This document shows positions 19,168-28,256 of a stretch of DNA of 64,000 nucleotides, piece after piece (positions within the stretch are counted from its first letter, which is position 1; each line of letters begins with the position of its first letter). Where the stretch lies: NCBI GenBank assembly GCA_937873715.1, contig CALMYJ010000003.1, forward strand, positions 310,001 through 374,000. The letters are read 5' to 3'. Position numbers and translations under genes: made by a program. The notes under the pieces are model-generated. The model saw nothing but the letters and a program-made list of their open reading frames with translations, ran no database searches and was not told the origin of the DNA. The stretch comes from an uncultured Chitinophagaceae bacterium (GTDB taxonomy: Bacteria > Bacteroidota > Bacteroidia > Chitinophagales > Chitinophagaceae).

Positions 19168-21462
19168 TTAGTTGCCAAATACACTCAAAAATTTTATCCG
19201 CATAATTTTTAGCTGCTCCCAGCTATAGCTGCTGTCGGCCAGTTCTTCCTGGGCTACCTGCAGGCTGCTGGTTTCGCAGGCTTTAAAATAATCGATGATT
19301 TCTTCCTGCTCGTACTCATCTACCATTTCATCAATGGCGTAATCCAGGTTAAGCCGGGTGCCACTGGCAACAATGGTTTCCATTTCTTCAAGCAGTTCAT
19401 CTATTTTAAGGTCTTTATTTTTCGCAATGGTTTCCAGGGGGATTTTTTTATCTACATTTTGAATGATAAAAATTTTGTTGTTGTTTTTATTCACCACGCC
19501 TTTAATAACAAAATCGTCTGGCCTTTCAATATCATTTTCTTCTACATACTTTGCGATAACGTCTACAAATTTTTTACCATACCGCATGGCTTTGCCTTTG
19601 CTTACACCCTGGCATCTTTCCAGTTCTGCTACAGATGTGGGATACATGGTGGCCATATCTTCCAGGCTGCTTTCGAGGAATATCACAAAGGGCGGCAGGT
19701 TTTTTTCCTTAGCTACTTTTTTGCGAAGCTCTTTCAGCATCTCCAGCAGTTGCTCATCGGCAGCACCGCCACCGCTACCGGCGGGAGTACCTTCGTCATC
19801 ATCTGCATCAGCGCCTTCAAAAAGATTGTTGAGTACTATTTTAAACGAAGCAGGCTTTTTCATAAAAGCAGTACCCTTGGGGGTTAGTTTTATTACGCCA
19901 TACTCCTCAATATCTTTACGAATCAGCCCTTCTAATATCATTTGCCGCATTAGTGAATTCCAAAACAAATCGTCTTTGTCTTTACCAATTCCAAAAAATG
20001 GTTTTTCATCGTGCCTGAACATTTTTACCTGGGGATTAGGTTTACCCCTTAGTATATGGAGCAGGTAATCGATGGTAAACTGTTCATCGAGCCCTTTAAA
20101 TACCGTAAGCGCCTGTACCGCTTCTTCTTTTGCTTCGATTTGTTCTTTTGGATTGTTGCAATTATCGCACATATTGCTGCAGCGCTGTGTATCATAAGTT
20201 TCACCAAAGTAGCTCAGTAATATTTTTCGCCGGCATACGGCGCCCTCGGCATAAGCCACCATTTCGTTGATGAGCTGTGCACCTACCTCCCTTTCACTAA
20301 GCGGTTTGTCACGCATCAGGTGCTCTAGCTTAGCCACATCTTTGTGGGAATAATACAGCAGGCATTTTCCTTCCATACCATCCCTGCCGGCACGGCCGGT
20401 TTCCTGGTAATAATTTTCTATCGATTTGGGGATATTGTAATGGATAACAAAACGTACATCAGGCTTATCGATACCCATACCAAAAGCAATAGTGGCTACT
20501 ATTACCTGCACATCTTCATTCAAAAACATATCCTGCCGTTCGGCCCTCAGCTTAGCTTCCAGGCCGGCATGGTAAGCCACAGCTTTTATACCGTTGGCCT
20601 GCAATACTTCTGCCAGCTCTTCGGTTGTTTTACGGTTAAGGGTGTAAATAATGCCGCTCTTGCCCATGTTTTGCGATATAAAGCGAACGATGCTTTTCAC
20701 CGTTTGCTCTTTTTGCACCTTGGGTAAAATCTCGTAATAAAGGTTAGCCCGGTTAAAAGAGGAAATAAATACTTTGGGGTTGCGAAGCCCAAGGTTGCGG
20801 AGGATATCACTTTGTACTTTTGGGGTAGCCGTAGCAGTAAGGGCAATCACAGGCGCTTCAGGTTTTATCATTTCCATCATTTCTCTGAGCCTCCGGTATT
20901 CCGGCCTGAAATCGTGCCCCCATTCGGAAATACAGTGGGCTTCATCCACCGCAAAAAAAGATATATTGAGGTCTTTAAAAAACTCAATGTTCTCTTCTTT
21001 GGTTAAGGTTTCGGGTGCTACATACAGCATTTTTGTTTTACCCTCTATCAGGTCGTCCCTCACAATTTTTTGCTGTCCTTTATTGAGGGTGCTGTTCAAA
21101 AAATGGGCAACATCATCTTTACTGCTGTAGCTACGTACCAGGTCTACCTGGTTTTTCATCAGCGCTATTAATGGCGATACTATTATGGCGCAGCCTTCGC
21201 TGATAAGTGCCGGCAACTGGTAGCAAAGGCTTTTGCCGCCACCGGTAGGCATTATCACAAAAGTATCATTCCCCTGCAGCAGGTTTTTTATAATGTCTTC
21301 CTGCGGATTTTTAAAATTATCGAAGCCAAAATATTCCTGGAGTTTTTTGGTAAGGTCGGGTAGGTTTTTGCCAACTGCTTTTTTAGTAACAGCTTTTGCA
21401 GTTGGCTTGGTATTTATGCCCTTAACGGGTGCTTTTTTTGTACTTACAGTTGCTTTAGCCAT
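19168..21462 (-). CDS. recQ: ATP-dependent DNA helicase RecQ
   Basis: 3'-5' SF2 helicase of recombination and fork repair. An N-terminal Lys/Ala-rich tail of ~35 residues precedes the helicase core: PTGGGKS (K77), AVDEAHCISEWGHDFRPEY, TATATPKV, AFGMGIDKPDVRFVIHYN and QETGRAGRDG. The zinc site is formed by Cys in VCRRKILLSYFG and CSNMCDNC. RQC and HRDC-like regions follow (VSKGKAMRYGKKFVDVIAKY), then an extra C-terminal domain of ~110 residues that I recall from Bacteroidota RecQ. Start is ATG 21462 rather than GTG 21471. It is a second RecQ-type helicase, ~2 kb from the fusion gene. Confidence 0.96.
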   Translation of the reverse strand: MAKATVSTKKAPVKGINTKPTAKAVTKKAVGKNLPDLTKKLQEYFGFDNFKNPQEDIIKNLLQGNDTFVIMPTGGGKSLCYQLPALISEGCAIIVSPLIALMKNQVDLVRSYSSKDDVAHFLNSTLNKGQQKIVRDDLIEGKTKMLYVAPETLTKEENIEFFKDLNISFFAVDEAHCISEWGHDFRPEYRRLREMMEMIKPEAPVIALTATATPKVQSDILRNLGLRNPKVFISSFNRANLYYEILPKVQKEQTVKSIVRFISQNMGKSGIIYTLNRKTTEELAEVLQANGIKAVAYHAGLEAKLRAERQDMFLNEDVQVIVATIAFGMGIDKPDVRFVIHYNIPKSIENYYQETGRAGRDGMEGKCLLYYSHKDVAKLEHLMRDKPLSEREVGAQLINEMVAYAEGAVCRRKILLSYFGETYDTQRCSNMCDNCNNPKEQIEAKEEAVQALTVFKGLDEQFTIDYLLHILRGKPNPQVKMFRHDEKPFFGIGKDKDDLFWNSLMRQMILEGLIRKDIEEYGVIKLTPKGTAFMKKPASFKIVLNNLFEGADADDDEGTPAGSGGGAADEQLLEMLKELRKKVAKEKNLPPFVIFLESSLEDMATMYPTSVAELERCQGVSKGKAMRYGKKFVDVIAKYVEENDIERPDDFVIKGVVNKNNNKIFIIQNVDKKIPLETIAKNKDLKIDELLEEMETIVASGTRLNLDYAIDEMVDEYEQEEIIDYFKACETSSLQVAQEELADSSYSWEQLKIMRIKFLSVFGN

Positions 21463-21791
21463 AACATTCACTTCCTCGGTTTGGGTTTAACATATATCCA
21501 GCCGGCAGTATAAGAAAAGCGGAAAAGCCGGTTGCAGATTTTAAAGGGGCGTGAAGTTAACTCAATCTGCCCTGAATTAAAAAATTAAGCATGCATTTTA
21601 TACATTGTTTAAGATAGGGCTTTTTTGACAAAAAAAGGCTTTTGTGCTTCATAGGTTTTGCACTTTGCATTATGCCCTAATTAAATTAGGTTTGCCCGGT
21701 TTAATAATTTTATCATTTTTACGTTATCCACACGGTTTGTAATACCAGGGCGTAAAACTTCCATTTAAATAGCATATTACCACTACAACAC
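21463..21791. other. Intergenic region between recQ and the mannose-1-P guanylyltransferase gene
   Basis: A 329-base AT-rich stretch between divergent genes that must hold both promoters. I see TTGACA-like and TTTG-containing segments (around 21625-21670) but no perfect TAnnTTTG box suitably placed for either gene, no long hairpin and no coding frame. Confidence 0.5.
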
Positions 21792-22874
21792 ATGAATAAA
21801 AACCATTACGTAGCAATAATGGCCGGAGGAATCGGCAGCAGGTTCTGGCCGATGAGCCGTACCAGTTATCCCAAGCAGTTCCTGGATATTCTCAATACAG
21901 GGCGTACCTTGATACAGGCCACCTTCGATCGTTTTGCAGGCTTTATCCCAAAGGAAAATATTTACGTGGTTACCTCCACCCAGTATAGCGATATCGTAGC
22001 CGAACAATTGCCCGAACTGCCGCTGGCGAATATCCTGTGTGAGCCGGCCCGAAAAAACACCGCTCCCTGCGTGGCTTATATCTCTTACAAGCTGAGGCAG
22101 CTTAACCCCGATGCCAACCTTATTTGTGCACCTGCTGATCATATCATACTGGATGCCCCGGTATTTAAGGATATATGCCTGCAGGCACTTGACTTTACCG
22201 AAAACATTAAAGGCTTACTTACACTTGGCATTAAACCCACTTACCCCAATACCGGGTATGGATATATTCAGTACGAACAACAGGCTGTAAGTGATAATGT
22301 ATTTAAAGTGCGAACTTTTACCGAAAAGCCAGATGAAGATTTGGCCAAAACTTTTTTAGCCAGTGGAGACTTTTTGTGGAATGCCGGCATATTTGTGTGG
22401 CAGGTAAAAAATATCATCGCTGCTTTTGAAAAACTTTTGCCGGAAGTACACGAAGTTTTTGATGCCGAAAAAAAGCATTTCAATACTGAAACAGAAAATG
22501 AAGCTATTGCCAGGATATATCCCCAGTGCGTAAATATATCTATCGATTATGCCATCATGGAAAAAGCGGAAAATGTTTACATCATTCCATCTTCATTTGG
22601 CTGGAGCGACCTGGGTACATGGGCAAGCGCTTACGATACCCTTGAAAAAGATTATCTCGAAAATGCCGTGGCCGGCGGTAATGTGTTAATAATAGACGCT
22701 ACCAGGAACATTATACAGGCTGATAACGATAAATTGATTCTCCTGCAGGGGCTCGACAACTTTATTGTAGTAGATACAAAGGATGTACTCCTCATTTGCC
22801 AAAAAGACAAAGAACAGGAAATTAAACAGTACGTAGCCGAAGTAAAAAGGAATAAGGGCGAAAAATACCTATAA
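21792..22874 (+). CDS. Mannose-1-phosphate guanylyltransferase
   Basis: Makes GDP-mannose from mannose-1-phosphate and GTP for surface glycans. The nucleotidyltransferase signature is at the N-terminus (IMAGGIGSRFWPMSR, then PKQFLDIL). PARKNTAPC, NTGYGYI, FTEKPDE and WNAGIFVW follow in the expected order. Length (360 aa) corresponds to the single-domain form without the fused phosphomannose isomerase. The start ATG follows a 329-base intergenic region. It could equally be named manC or rfbM type. Confidence 0.94.
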   Translation: MNKNHYVAIMAGGIGSRFWPMSRTSYPKQFLDILNTGRTLIQATFDRFAGFIPKENIYVVTSTQYSDIVAEQLPELPLANILCEPARKNTAPCVAYISYKLRQLNPDANLICAPADHIILDAPVFKDICLQALDFTENIKGLLTLGIKPTYPNTGYGYIQYEQQAVSDNVFKVRTFTEKPDEDLAKTFLASGDFLWNAGIFVWQVKNIIAAFEKLLPEVHEVFDAEKKHFNTETENEAIARIYPQCVNISIDYAIMEKAENVYIIPSSFGWSDLGTWASAYDTLEKDYLENAVAGGNVLIIDATRNIIQADNDKLILLQGLDNFIVVDTKDVLLICQKDKEQEIKQYVAEVKRNKGEKYL

Positions 22875-22968
22875 GCAGATTTATTGTGCTCGCCGGCTCA
22901 TAATAATGGGCCTAAGCACACGTTGTATATACACGGCACGCTTACTAATCCGGCGCCGCCCCATCCTA

Positions 22969-23115
22969 ATGAAAAGCATGTTTACCCTTTTATTCTATGC
23001 CTGCACACCACTGGTAATGGTACTGGCCCTAGTACTGTTTATTTTAGATAACCTGAATGTTGATGTAAGCCCGGTATTAGCCTGCAAACTCAAAGAAGAC
23101 ACTAATAATAAGTAA
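22969..23115 (+). CDS. Possible small membrane protein
   Basis: A 48-residue frame starting at ATG 22969 (MKSMFTLLFYACTPLVMVLA, followed by more hydrophobic residues) and ending in a polar tail. One transmembrane helix is predicted by eye. The frame is open from 22906, but the upstream codons are Arg-rich and unconvincing. No family is known to me. It lies in the gap before the transglutaminase-like gene; it may be real or chance. Confidence 0.35.
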   Translation: MKSMFTLLFYACTPLVMVLALVLFILDNLNVDVSPVLACKLKEDTNNK

Positions 23116-23150
23116 AGCCAATAAACGTTAATAGGCTAAATAACCTGTTG

Positions 23151-23954
23151 ATGAGGATATTGCTGATTATTATTGCTGCGGCGCTGCTGCTGCCCAACTT
23201 TATTCATAAAGACATCACTGCTTTTCCGGATTTTGACGGAAAGGAGGAGTACAACCCTGCACTGGCTTACCTGAACAGTATTGATAAACTGGAATATTAT
23301 ACAGACAGTATTGTTGCCACACGGCAATGCACTACAGCCTCCTTCGATGATGTGTTATCAACAGTAATGGTTGTACGCAGTCGTTTTTACCATGGCTTCT
23401 CTCATTTTTCCTTACACGAAAACTGGATGGCGGCCCTGGCCGGACGTTTTATTGAAGAAGGACTTGCCTGTAAAGTTCAGCCCAAGGATATTATACAACA
23501 CCAAAATGCCGCCTGCTCCCAACAGTCTATTGTAGTAATGGAATTGCTGCGGCGAAAAAATATCCCTTACCGTAAAGTGGGCTTTCCCCATCATTATGCG
23601 CTTGAAGCTTATGTAGAAGGCCACTGGTATTTTTTTGATCCCGACATGGAGCCCACCATGACCAAAGAGCAACGCAACCTGGCACACTGGCAGCACAACA
23701 ACGATATGCTGAAGCAGTATTATGATACCAGCCGCTATACCAGCCTCGATTACCAGTTTGGAAACAACCAAATGGCCATTGTGGGCAGTGTAAACGAAGT
23801 GCCTGCGGCCAATGTAAAAAAGTTTCATGCACTTACGCAAATAGCTTCACGTACTGCCTGGCTGCTGCCGCTTTTATTACTGGCATACCGCCACCGTCCT
23901 TTTTTCAGGCTTAAATTTCAACGGCAAAAACCACAATTATCCTTTTCGCCCTGA
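23151..23954 (+). CDS. Transglutaminase-like membrane protein
   Basis: A 267-residue protein with an N-terminal hydrophobic segment (RILLIIIAAALLLP) and a second near the C-terminus (TAWLLPLLLLAY), followed by a basic tail. Between them lies a transglutaminase-like core: Cys122 in AACSQQS, a His in HHYALEAYV and an Asp in WYFFDPD, in the Cys-His-Asp order of the superfamily. Substrate and role are unknown; a periplasmic-facing enzyme or a scaffold is possible. The ATG at 23151 directly follows an in-frame TTG at 23148. It precedes the aminotransferase gene by 43 bases. Confidence 0.7.
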   Translation: MRILLIIIAAALLLPNFIHKDITAFPDFDGKEEYNPALAYLNSIDKLEYYTDSIVATRQCTTASFDDVLSTVMVVRSRFYHGFSHFSLHENWMAALAGRFIEEGLACKVQPKDIIQHQNAACSQQSIVVMELLRRKNIPYRKVGFPHHYALEAYVEGHWYFFDPDMEPTMTKEQRNLAHWQHNNDMLKQYYDTSRYTSLDYQFGNNQMAIVGSVNEVPAANVKKFHALTQIASRTAWLLPLLLLAYRHRPFFRLKFQRQKPQLSFSP

Positions 23955-23958
23955 AGCG

Positions 23959-23966
23959 TACTTTTG
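23959..23966 (+). promoter_or_regulatory. -7 box of the aminotransferase gene
   Basis: TACTTTTG, a perfect TAnnTTTG match, 31 bases before the TTG start at 23998. Confidence 0.5.
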
Positions 23967-23997
23967 AGCATTATTATACGCTTAAAAAAATTAACGC

Positions 23998-25152
23998 TTG
24001 AAGCCGTTTATCACCAGCAAACTGCCCCATACCGGTACCACCATTTTTACCGAAATGAGCGCCCTTGCGGCCGAATATAATGCCATTAACCTTGGGCAAG
24101 GCTTCCCCGATTTCAGGATGGATGAAGCCCTGGTAGAGCTGGTAAACACTTCTATGCAAAACGGCCACAACCAGTATGTGCACATGAATGGCCTGCCACT
24201 GTTACGGCAGCGCATAGCCGAAAAAGCGGCCCTCCTGTACAATGCCACCATTAATCCCGATACGGAAATAACCATTACTCCCGGTGCCACCTATGCCATT
24301 TATACAGCCTTTACCACCGTGCTTCAACCGGGTGATGAAGTCATTTTATTTGAACCGGCATTCGACAGCTATATCCCCAATATCGTCATCAACGGCGGTA
24401 TACCTGTACCCGTATCGCTCAATTTCCCGGGCTATTCTATTAACTGGGATATAGTACGGCAAAAAATCAGCAGCCGCACCAAAGTGATTATCCTGAACAC
24501 CCCCAATAATCCAACCGGAAGTGTACTTAGCCCTGCCGATTGGGAACAGTTGAGGGATATTGTAAAAGATACCGGCATTTTTATTTTTAGTGATGAAGTG
24601 TATGAACATATCATATTCGATGATATACCACACCAAAGCCTGCTGCGCCATGCCGACTTATTGCAACGGGGTTTTGTATTTTTTTCTTTTGGGAAAACCT
24701 ACCACTGCACCGGCTGGAAGATGGGCTACTGCATAGCCCCGGCAGCATTAATGAAGGAATACCGGAAAGTACACCAGTTCAACTGCTTTACCACAAACAG
24801 CCCGGTGCAATATGCCCTTGCTGAGTTTATGCTGCAGCAGGATAAATACCTGCAATTGGGTAAGCAACTACAACAAAAACGGGATTATTTTCAGCAACGC
24901 ATGCAGCAAACCATCTTTAAACCCCTGCCCTCCAGTGGCAGTTACTTCCAGTTGTACAGCTATGCCCATATCAGTGCAGCGCCGGAGCGCCAGCTGGCCA
25001 TTCGGCTAACCAAAGATTACGGCGTTACTGCCATACCGGTTGCTTCGTTTTACAGTGCCGAAACCAATCATGCCGTATTGCGTTTTTGCTTTGCGAAAAA
25101 CGAAAACACCCTGGATGAGGCTGCAAAAAGGCTGGCACATTTTAAAGGCTGA
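23998..25152 (+). CDS. Pyridoxal-phosphate aminotransferase, methionine aminotransferase (YbdL) type
   Basis: Class I/II aminotransferase of the cytosol. It resembles YbdL-type enzymes that transaminate methionine and its keto acid; this specificity is inferred from style (GQGFPDF, NQYVHMNGLPLLRQ). The PLP lysine is K233 in SFGKTYHCTGWKMGY. Other motifs are ITPGATYAIYTA, NTPNNPTG, SDEVYEH and the C-terminal LRFCFAKNE. Length (384 aa) is standard. Start is TTG; no ATG fits, and the -7 box at 23959-23966 supports it. Confidence 0.92.
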   Translation: MKPFITSKLPHTGTTIFTEMSALAAEYNAINLGQGFPDFRMDEALVELVNTSMQNGHNQYVHMNGLPLLRQRIAEKAALLYNATINPDTEITITPGATYAIYTAFTTVLQPGDEVILFEPAFDSYIPNIVINGGIPVPVSLNFPGYSINWDIVRQKISSRTKVIILNTPNNPTGSVLSPADWEQLRDIVKDTGIFIFSDEVYEHIIFDDIPHQSLLRHADLLQRGFVFFSFGKTYHCTGWKMGYCIAPAALMKEYRKVHQFNCFTTNSPVQYALAEFMLQQDKYLQLGKQLQQKRDYFQQRMQQTIFKPLPSSGSYFQLYSYAHISAAPERQLAIRLTKDYGVTAIPVASFYSAETNHAVLRFCFAKNENTLDEAAKRLAHFKG

Positions 25153-25242
25153 CCATTTTTAAAAAATTTATACAACAGGAAAACCAGGAGACAGGGATAT
25201 ACGTATAATAGTCAGGTTTTTCATAGGATATTGGATTTAAAA

Positions 25243-25271
25243 CGGGCTGGATGTCTATCCGGGCCCTTTTT
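25243..25271 (+). terminator. Probable terminator after the aminotransferase gene
   Basis: GGGC...GGAT pairs with ATCC...GCCC with a small internal bulge around a GTCT loop, followed by TTTTTATTT. It is ~90 bases past the aminotransferase stop and before the M61 gene. Confidence 0.5.
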
Positions 25272-25348
25272 ATTTATCAATTATTTTACCGGCGGCAAGT
25301 TCAGCCTGCGTTTTTTGCCCATTTTTGCAGGCACAAAATCACTTTTCA

Positions 25349-27187
25349 ATGAAGCATAAATTTTTAATTGCCGCTGTACTGCTTTTTGCAGTAAGCTTTA
25401 GCTACGCACAGGATAAGTACAGGTACTCGGTTGACCTCACCAAATTGAACAATGACGACCTTACGGTAGAGCTGCTAACGCCTGCCATCGCTACCAATGA
25501 AGCTGTATTTTATATGCCCAAAATTGTACCGGGCACTTATACCAACAGCGATTTTGGAAAATTTATTCGCCAGATAGCAGCCTACGATAAAAACGGCAAA
25601 GCATTACCTATAAAAGCCCTGCCCGACTCCAACGGCTGGCAAATAAGCAAAGCAAAAAAACTATATAAGATAGTGTACCAGGTAGAGGATAGCTGGGATG
25701 CGACATTTAAACACAATGTGTACGAAATGGCCGGCACCAACTTTGAAGAGGCCAAAAACTTTGTACTCAACACCTGCGGCATATTTGGTTATATCGACGG
25801 GTTAAAAAAACTGCCTTTTGAACTCAGCTTTACCAAACCCAGCGGCTTTTATGCCTCTACCGGCCTTGTGCCGGCAAGTACTTCGGCCACTACTGATGTG
25901 TTTGTGTGTAATAATGCCGACCACCTGTACGATTCCCCCATCATGTTTTGCCTGCCCGATACCACCATGCTCAAAATTGGTAATACAGATGTGCTGGTAT
26001 CGGTATATGCCCCAAAAAAAATGATTACGTCTGAATATGTTGCCGCTAATCTTAAAAACTTATTGCTGGCTACAAAAGACTACCTGGGCGGTAAGTTGCC
26101 GGTAAATAAATATGCGTTTATCTATTATTTTAACAGTGAGCAGCCAACTGTAAAAGGCCAGGGTGCCTGGGAACACTCTTACTCCAGCTTTTACAGCCTT
26201 CCCGAAGGGCCTCAAAAAGATATGATTGGTTTAATCATGGATGTTTCTTCGCACGAATTTTTTCACATTGTAACGCCGCTCAATATCTGCTCTAAAGAAG
26301 TAAGGGAGTTTGATTTCAACAAAACCATTTTATCCCAGCACCTTTGGCTGTACGAAGGCAGTACCGAGTACGATGCCCACCATACCCAGGTAACCCAGGG
26401 CCTGATAAAACCGGAAGAATACCTGAAAAGGCTTACCCGTAAAATACTGATATCCCGTAAATATTATAACGATACCCTTTCGTTTACAGAGCTAAGCCTT
26501 GGCAGTGCCGATGTGCATGCCCAGCAGTACGGCAATGTGTATCAAAAAGGGGCATTAATTTCTGCCTGCCTCGATATTTACCTGAACACATTGTCCGGCG
26601 GCCATTATGGATTAAAAAACCTCAAGCATGATCTTTCGGTACGGTATGGCCCCGAAAATTATTTTATCGATACGGAATTGTTTGACGAAATAACCAGGCT
26701 AACCTTCCCAGAAGTGAGGGCATTTTTTACGAGGTATGTACAAGGAAATGAGGCTTTACCCTATGACGAATTTTTTGGCTATGCCGGTATAAAATATATT
26801 CCCAAAGTAGAAACCAGCACCATCACCCTGGGCTCAGTATCTATCAGTCCTGATGGTGAGGGCAACGCCGTAATTAGCAATACAACGAGGATGAATGATT
26901 TTGGTAAAAAAATGGGTTATCAAAAAGATGATATTATCCTGAGCATTAACAACGAAACCGTTACCGCTGCCAACTTTAGCCAGGTGGCCACCAAATTTAC
27001 GGATACTGCCAAAGAAGGTGATATACTCACTGTAAAGGTTAAGCGTAAAGATGAAACAGTTACCCTGAGCGCCCCTGCAGTAAGGATACCCAAAATAGAT
27101 GAACATATACTTGAGTTTGAAAAACAACCCACAGCCGAACAGTTAACGGTAAGGCAGGCGTGGCTGAATACGCCCTGCGGAAATTAA
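25349..27187 (+). CDS. M61 family metallopeptidase with PDZ domain
   Basis: Exported aminopeptidase-type zinc protease. From ATG 25349, residues 1-20 are a signal peptide (LIAAVLLFAVSFSYAQ). The M61 N-terminal beta domain runs to ~200. The catalytic site is H302-E303-x2-H306 (SHEFFHIV) with the third ligand in LYEGSTEY (E336). A PDZ domain covers ~510-590 (MGYQKDDIILSINNETV). Length (612 aa) is typical. A weaker in-frame start upstream (25325) would break the signal peptide. A near-match -7 box, CATTTTTG, lies at 25319-25326. A strong terminator follows. Confidence 0.93.
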   Translation: MKHKFLIAAVLLFAVSFSYAQDKYRYSVDLTKLNNDDLTVELLTPAIATNEAVFYMPKIVPGTYTNSDFGKFIRQIAAYDKNGKALPIKALPDSNGWQISKAKKLYKIVYQVEDSWDATFKHNVYEMAGTNFEEAKNFVLNTCGIFGYIDGLKKLPFELSFTKPSGFYASTGLVPASTSATTDVFVCNNADHLYDSPIMFCLPDTTMLKIGNTDVLVSVYAPKKMITSEYVAANLKNLLLATKDYLGGKLPVNKYAFIYYFNSEQPTVKGQGAWEHSYSSFYSLPEGPQKDMIGLIMDVSSHEFFHIVTPLNICSKEVREFDFNKTILSQHLWLYEGSTEYDAHHTQVTQGLIKPEEYLKRLTRKILISRKYYNDTLSFTELSLGSADVHAQQYGNVYQKGALISACLDIYLNTLSGGHYGLKNLKHDLSVRYGPENYFIDTELFDEITRLTFPEVRAFFTRYVQGNEALPYDEFFGYAGIKYIPKVETSTITLGSVSISPDGEGNAVISNTTRMNDFGKKMGYQKDDIILSINNETVTAANFSQVATKFTDTAKEGDILTVKVKRKDETVTLSAPAVRIPKIDEHILEFEKQPTAEQLTVRQAWLNTPCGN

Positions 27188-27210
27188 TTCCATACAATAA
27201 CTACTTTTTT

Positions 27211-27239
27211 AACCCGGCAATATTGCCGGGTTATTTTTT
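27211..27239 (+). terminator. Rho-independent terminator of the M61 peptidase gene
   Basis: AACCCGGCAA pairs perfectly with TTGCCGGGTT around a two-base apex, followed by ATTTTTT, 24 bases after the stop codon. Confidence 0.9.
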
Positions 27240-27256
27240 GTGTTTAGCGAAAAAGA

Positions 27257-27399
27257 AAAGCCCCGGTAGAAACCGGGGCCGTTTACCAAAACTAACTGCT
27301 TATGAGAAAAATTTGAAAATTATTGTTGTTGTGTTCTTTACCATTATATACGCAAACTCGGTGCCAATGGTTGTACTCTTATTGTTAAGGCTTTTATAA
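27257..27399 (+). other. GC-rich hairpin plus leader and possible mini-ORF
   Basis: The region 27188-27571 has no clear gene. After the M61 terminator, a second hairpin occurs at 27260-27279 (GCCCCGGT / ACCGGGGC, loop AGA) with no T-run after it. Then comes CGTTTACCAAAACTAACT and ATG AGA AAA ATT TGA at 27302-27316, a four-codon reading frame. Overlapping it in another frame, a TTG at 27312 opens a hydrophobic peptide of 28 residues (KIIVVVFFTIIYANSVP, then a Leu-rich end) to 27399. It could be an RNA element, a leader peptide, a tiny membrane protein or a decayed gene. The remainder to 27571 is AT-rich with nothing recognisable. Confidence 0.4.
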
Positions 27400-27571
27400 T
27401 TACCTGCTAACTGTACTTAATTATAACGGCTTAAAGAACTTTTTATTTTCCGGGAACTGATTTTAATATTTCGTTCCGTTCAAATATCTGCTGTAAAATT
27501 ATACCTTAAGTGTAAGATTCAGTGTTAAGTAAAATGCAATAAAAGCTGCTTTAACAAAAAATTAAACCGCA

Positions 27572-28159
27572 TCACTTCATAAAGCCTTTTATCATATCCA
27601 TCAGTCCGCCGCCACCGCTATTGGTTTGTTGCTGGCGGGCACCATTGGTTACCTTGCTAATGATATCGTCCAGGCCTATCTTACCATCGCCATTTGCATC
27701 CAGCCCGTTGCTGAAGTTGCCCAGCAGGCCCTGCAAATCAAAACCGCCAGTGCCGCCGCCAGAAAGAGAGCCAATAATGCTGTTTAAATCAAACCCGTTA
27801 TCGTTGGGATCATTGGTGCGGTTAATGAGTTTGCTGATGATATTGGGGATAAGGCTGCCGGCAATGCCGTTGGCCTGGCTGGCATCTATGCCCTGTTCGT
27901 TACTTAGCCTGTTGCTAAAGTTGCCAATCATATCATTCACCACGGAGTTATCCATAAGCCCTGCACTGCTTTGGGTATTGCTGAACATGGCCAGGATATT
28001 TTGCAAACCGCCATTAGCCAGCTCGTTTTGCAGACCTGCAGTTACTGTTTGTGTAGCCGAAGCCAGCACTACTTCATTATATTCATTGGGAACAGCAGGG
28101 TTGTTGATTACATCATCCTGTCCCTGCTCCTGCACTAAGGCAAATAAATTTTCAAGCAT
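27572..28159 (-). CDS. Hypothetical protein with EF-hand-like calcium motif
   Basis: A 195-residue soluble protein without signal peptide. The N-terminal ~110 residues are helical and Asn/Gln-rich (LQNELANGGLQNILAMFSN, GNFSNRLSNEQGIDASQANG) and resemble DUF937/YidB-like proteins, though weakly. The centre is Gly/Ser-rich (GSLSGGGTGGFD). DANGDGKIGLDDI at ~155-167 is a good EF-hand/dockerin calcium loop. The C-terminus is GGGGLMDMIKGFMK. Function is unknown. Tandem prfA lies upstream on the same strand, 97 bases away. Confidence 0.75.
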   Translation of the reverse strand: MLENLFALVQEQGQDDVINNPAVPNEYNEVVLASATQTVTAGLQNELANGGLQNILAMFSNTQSSAGLMDNSVVNDMIGNFSNRLSNEQGIDASQANGIAGSLIPNIISKLINRTNDPNDNGFDLNSIIGSLSGGGTGGFDLQGLLGNFSNGLDANGDGKIGLDDIISKVTNGARQQQTNSGGGGLMDMIKGFMK

Positions 28160-28256
28160 CGCAATTGTTTTTGATTGTAAGGAAAGACTACTAAACTAAT
28201 AAGTTCCCTATTCAAATCAAAGCGTTGCTTGTTATTAAATTAAAAATAAAGGACAG

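Noticed and set aside
19463..20068. A 201-codon open frame opposite recQ
   Set aside because: recQ on the other strand carries all helicase and zinc motifs; the translation here is Ser/Leu/Pro-rich, typical of a shadow frame.
27260..27279. The GCCCCGGT hairpin as a second terminator of the M61 gene
   Set aside because: A perfect terminator already precedes it and no T-run follows this stem; it is better treated as an unexplained RNA element.
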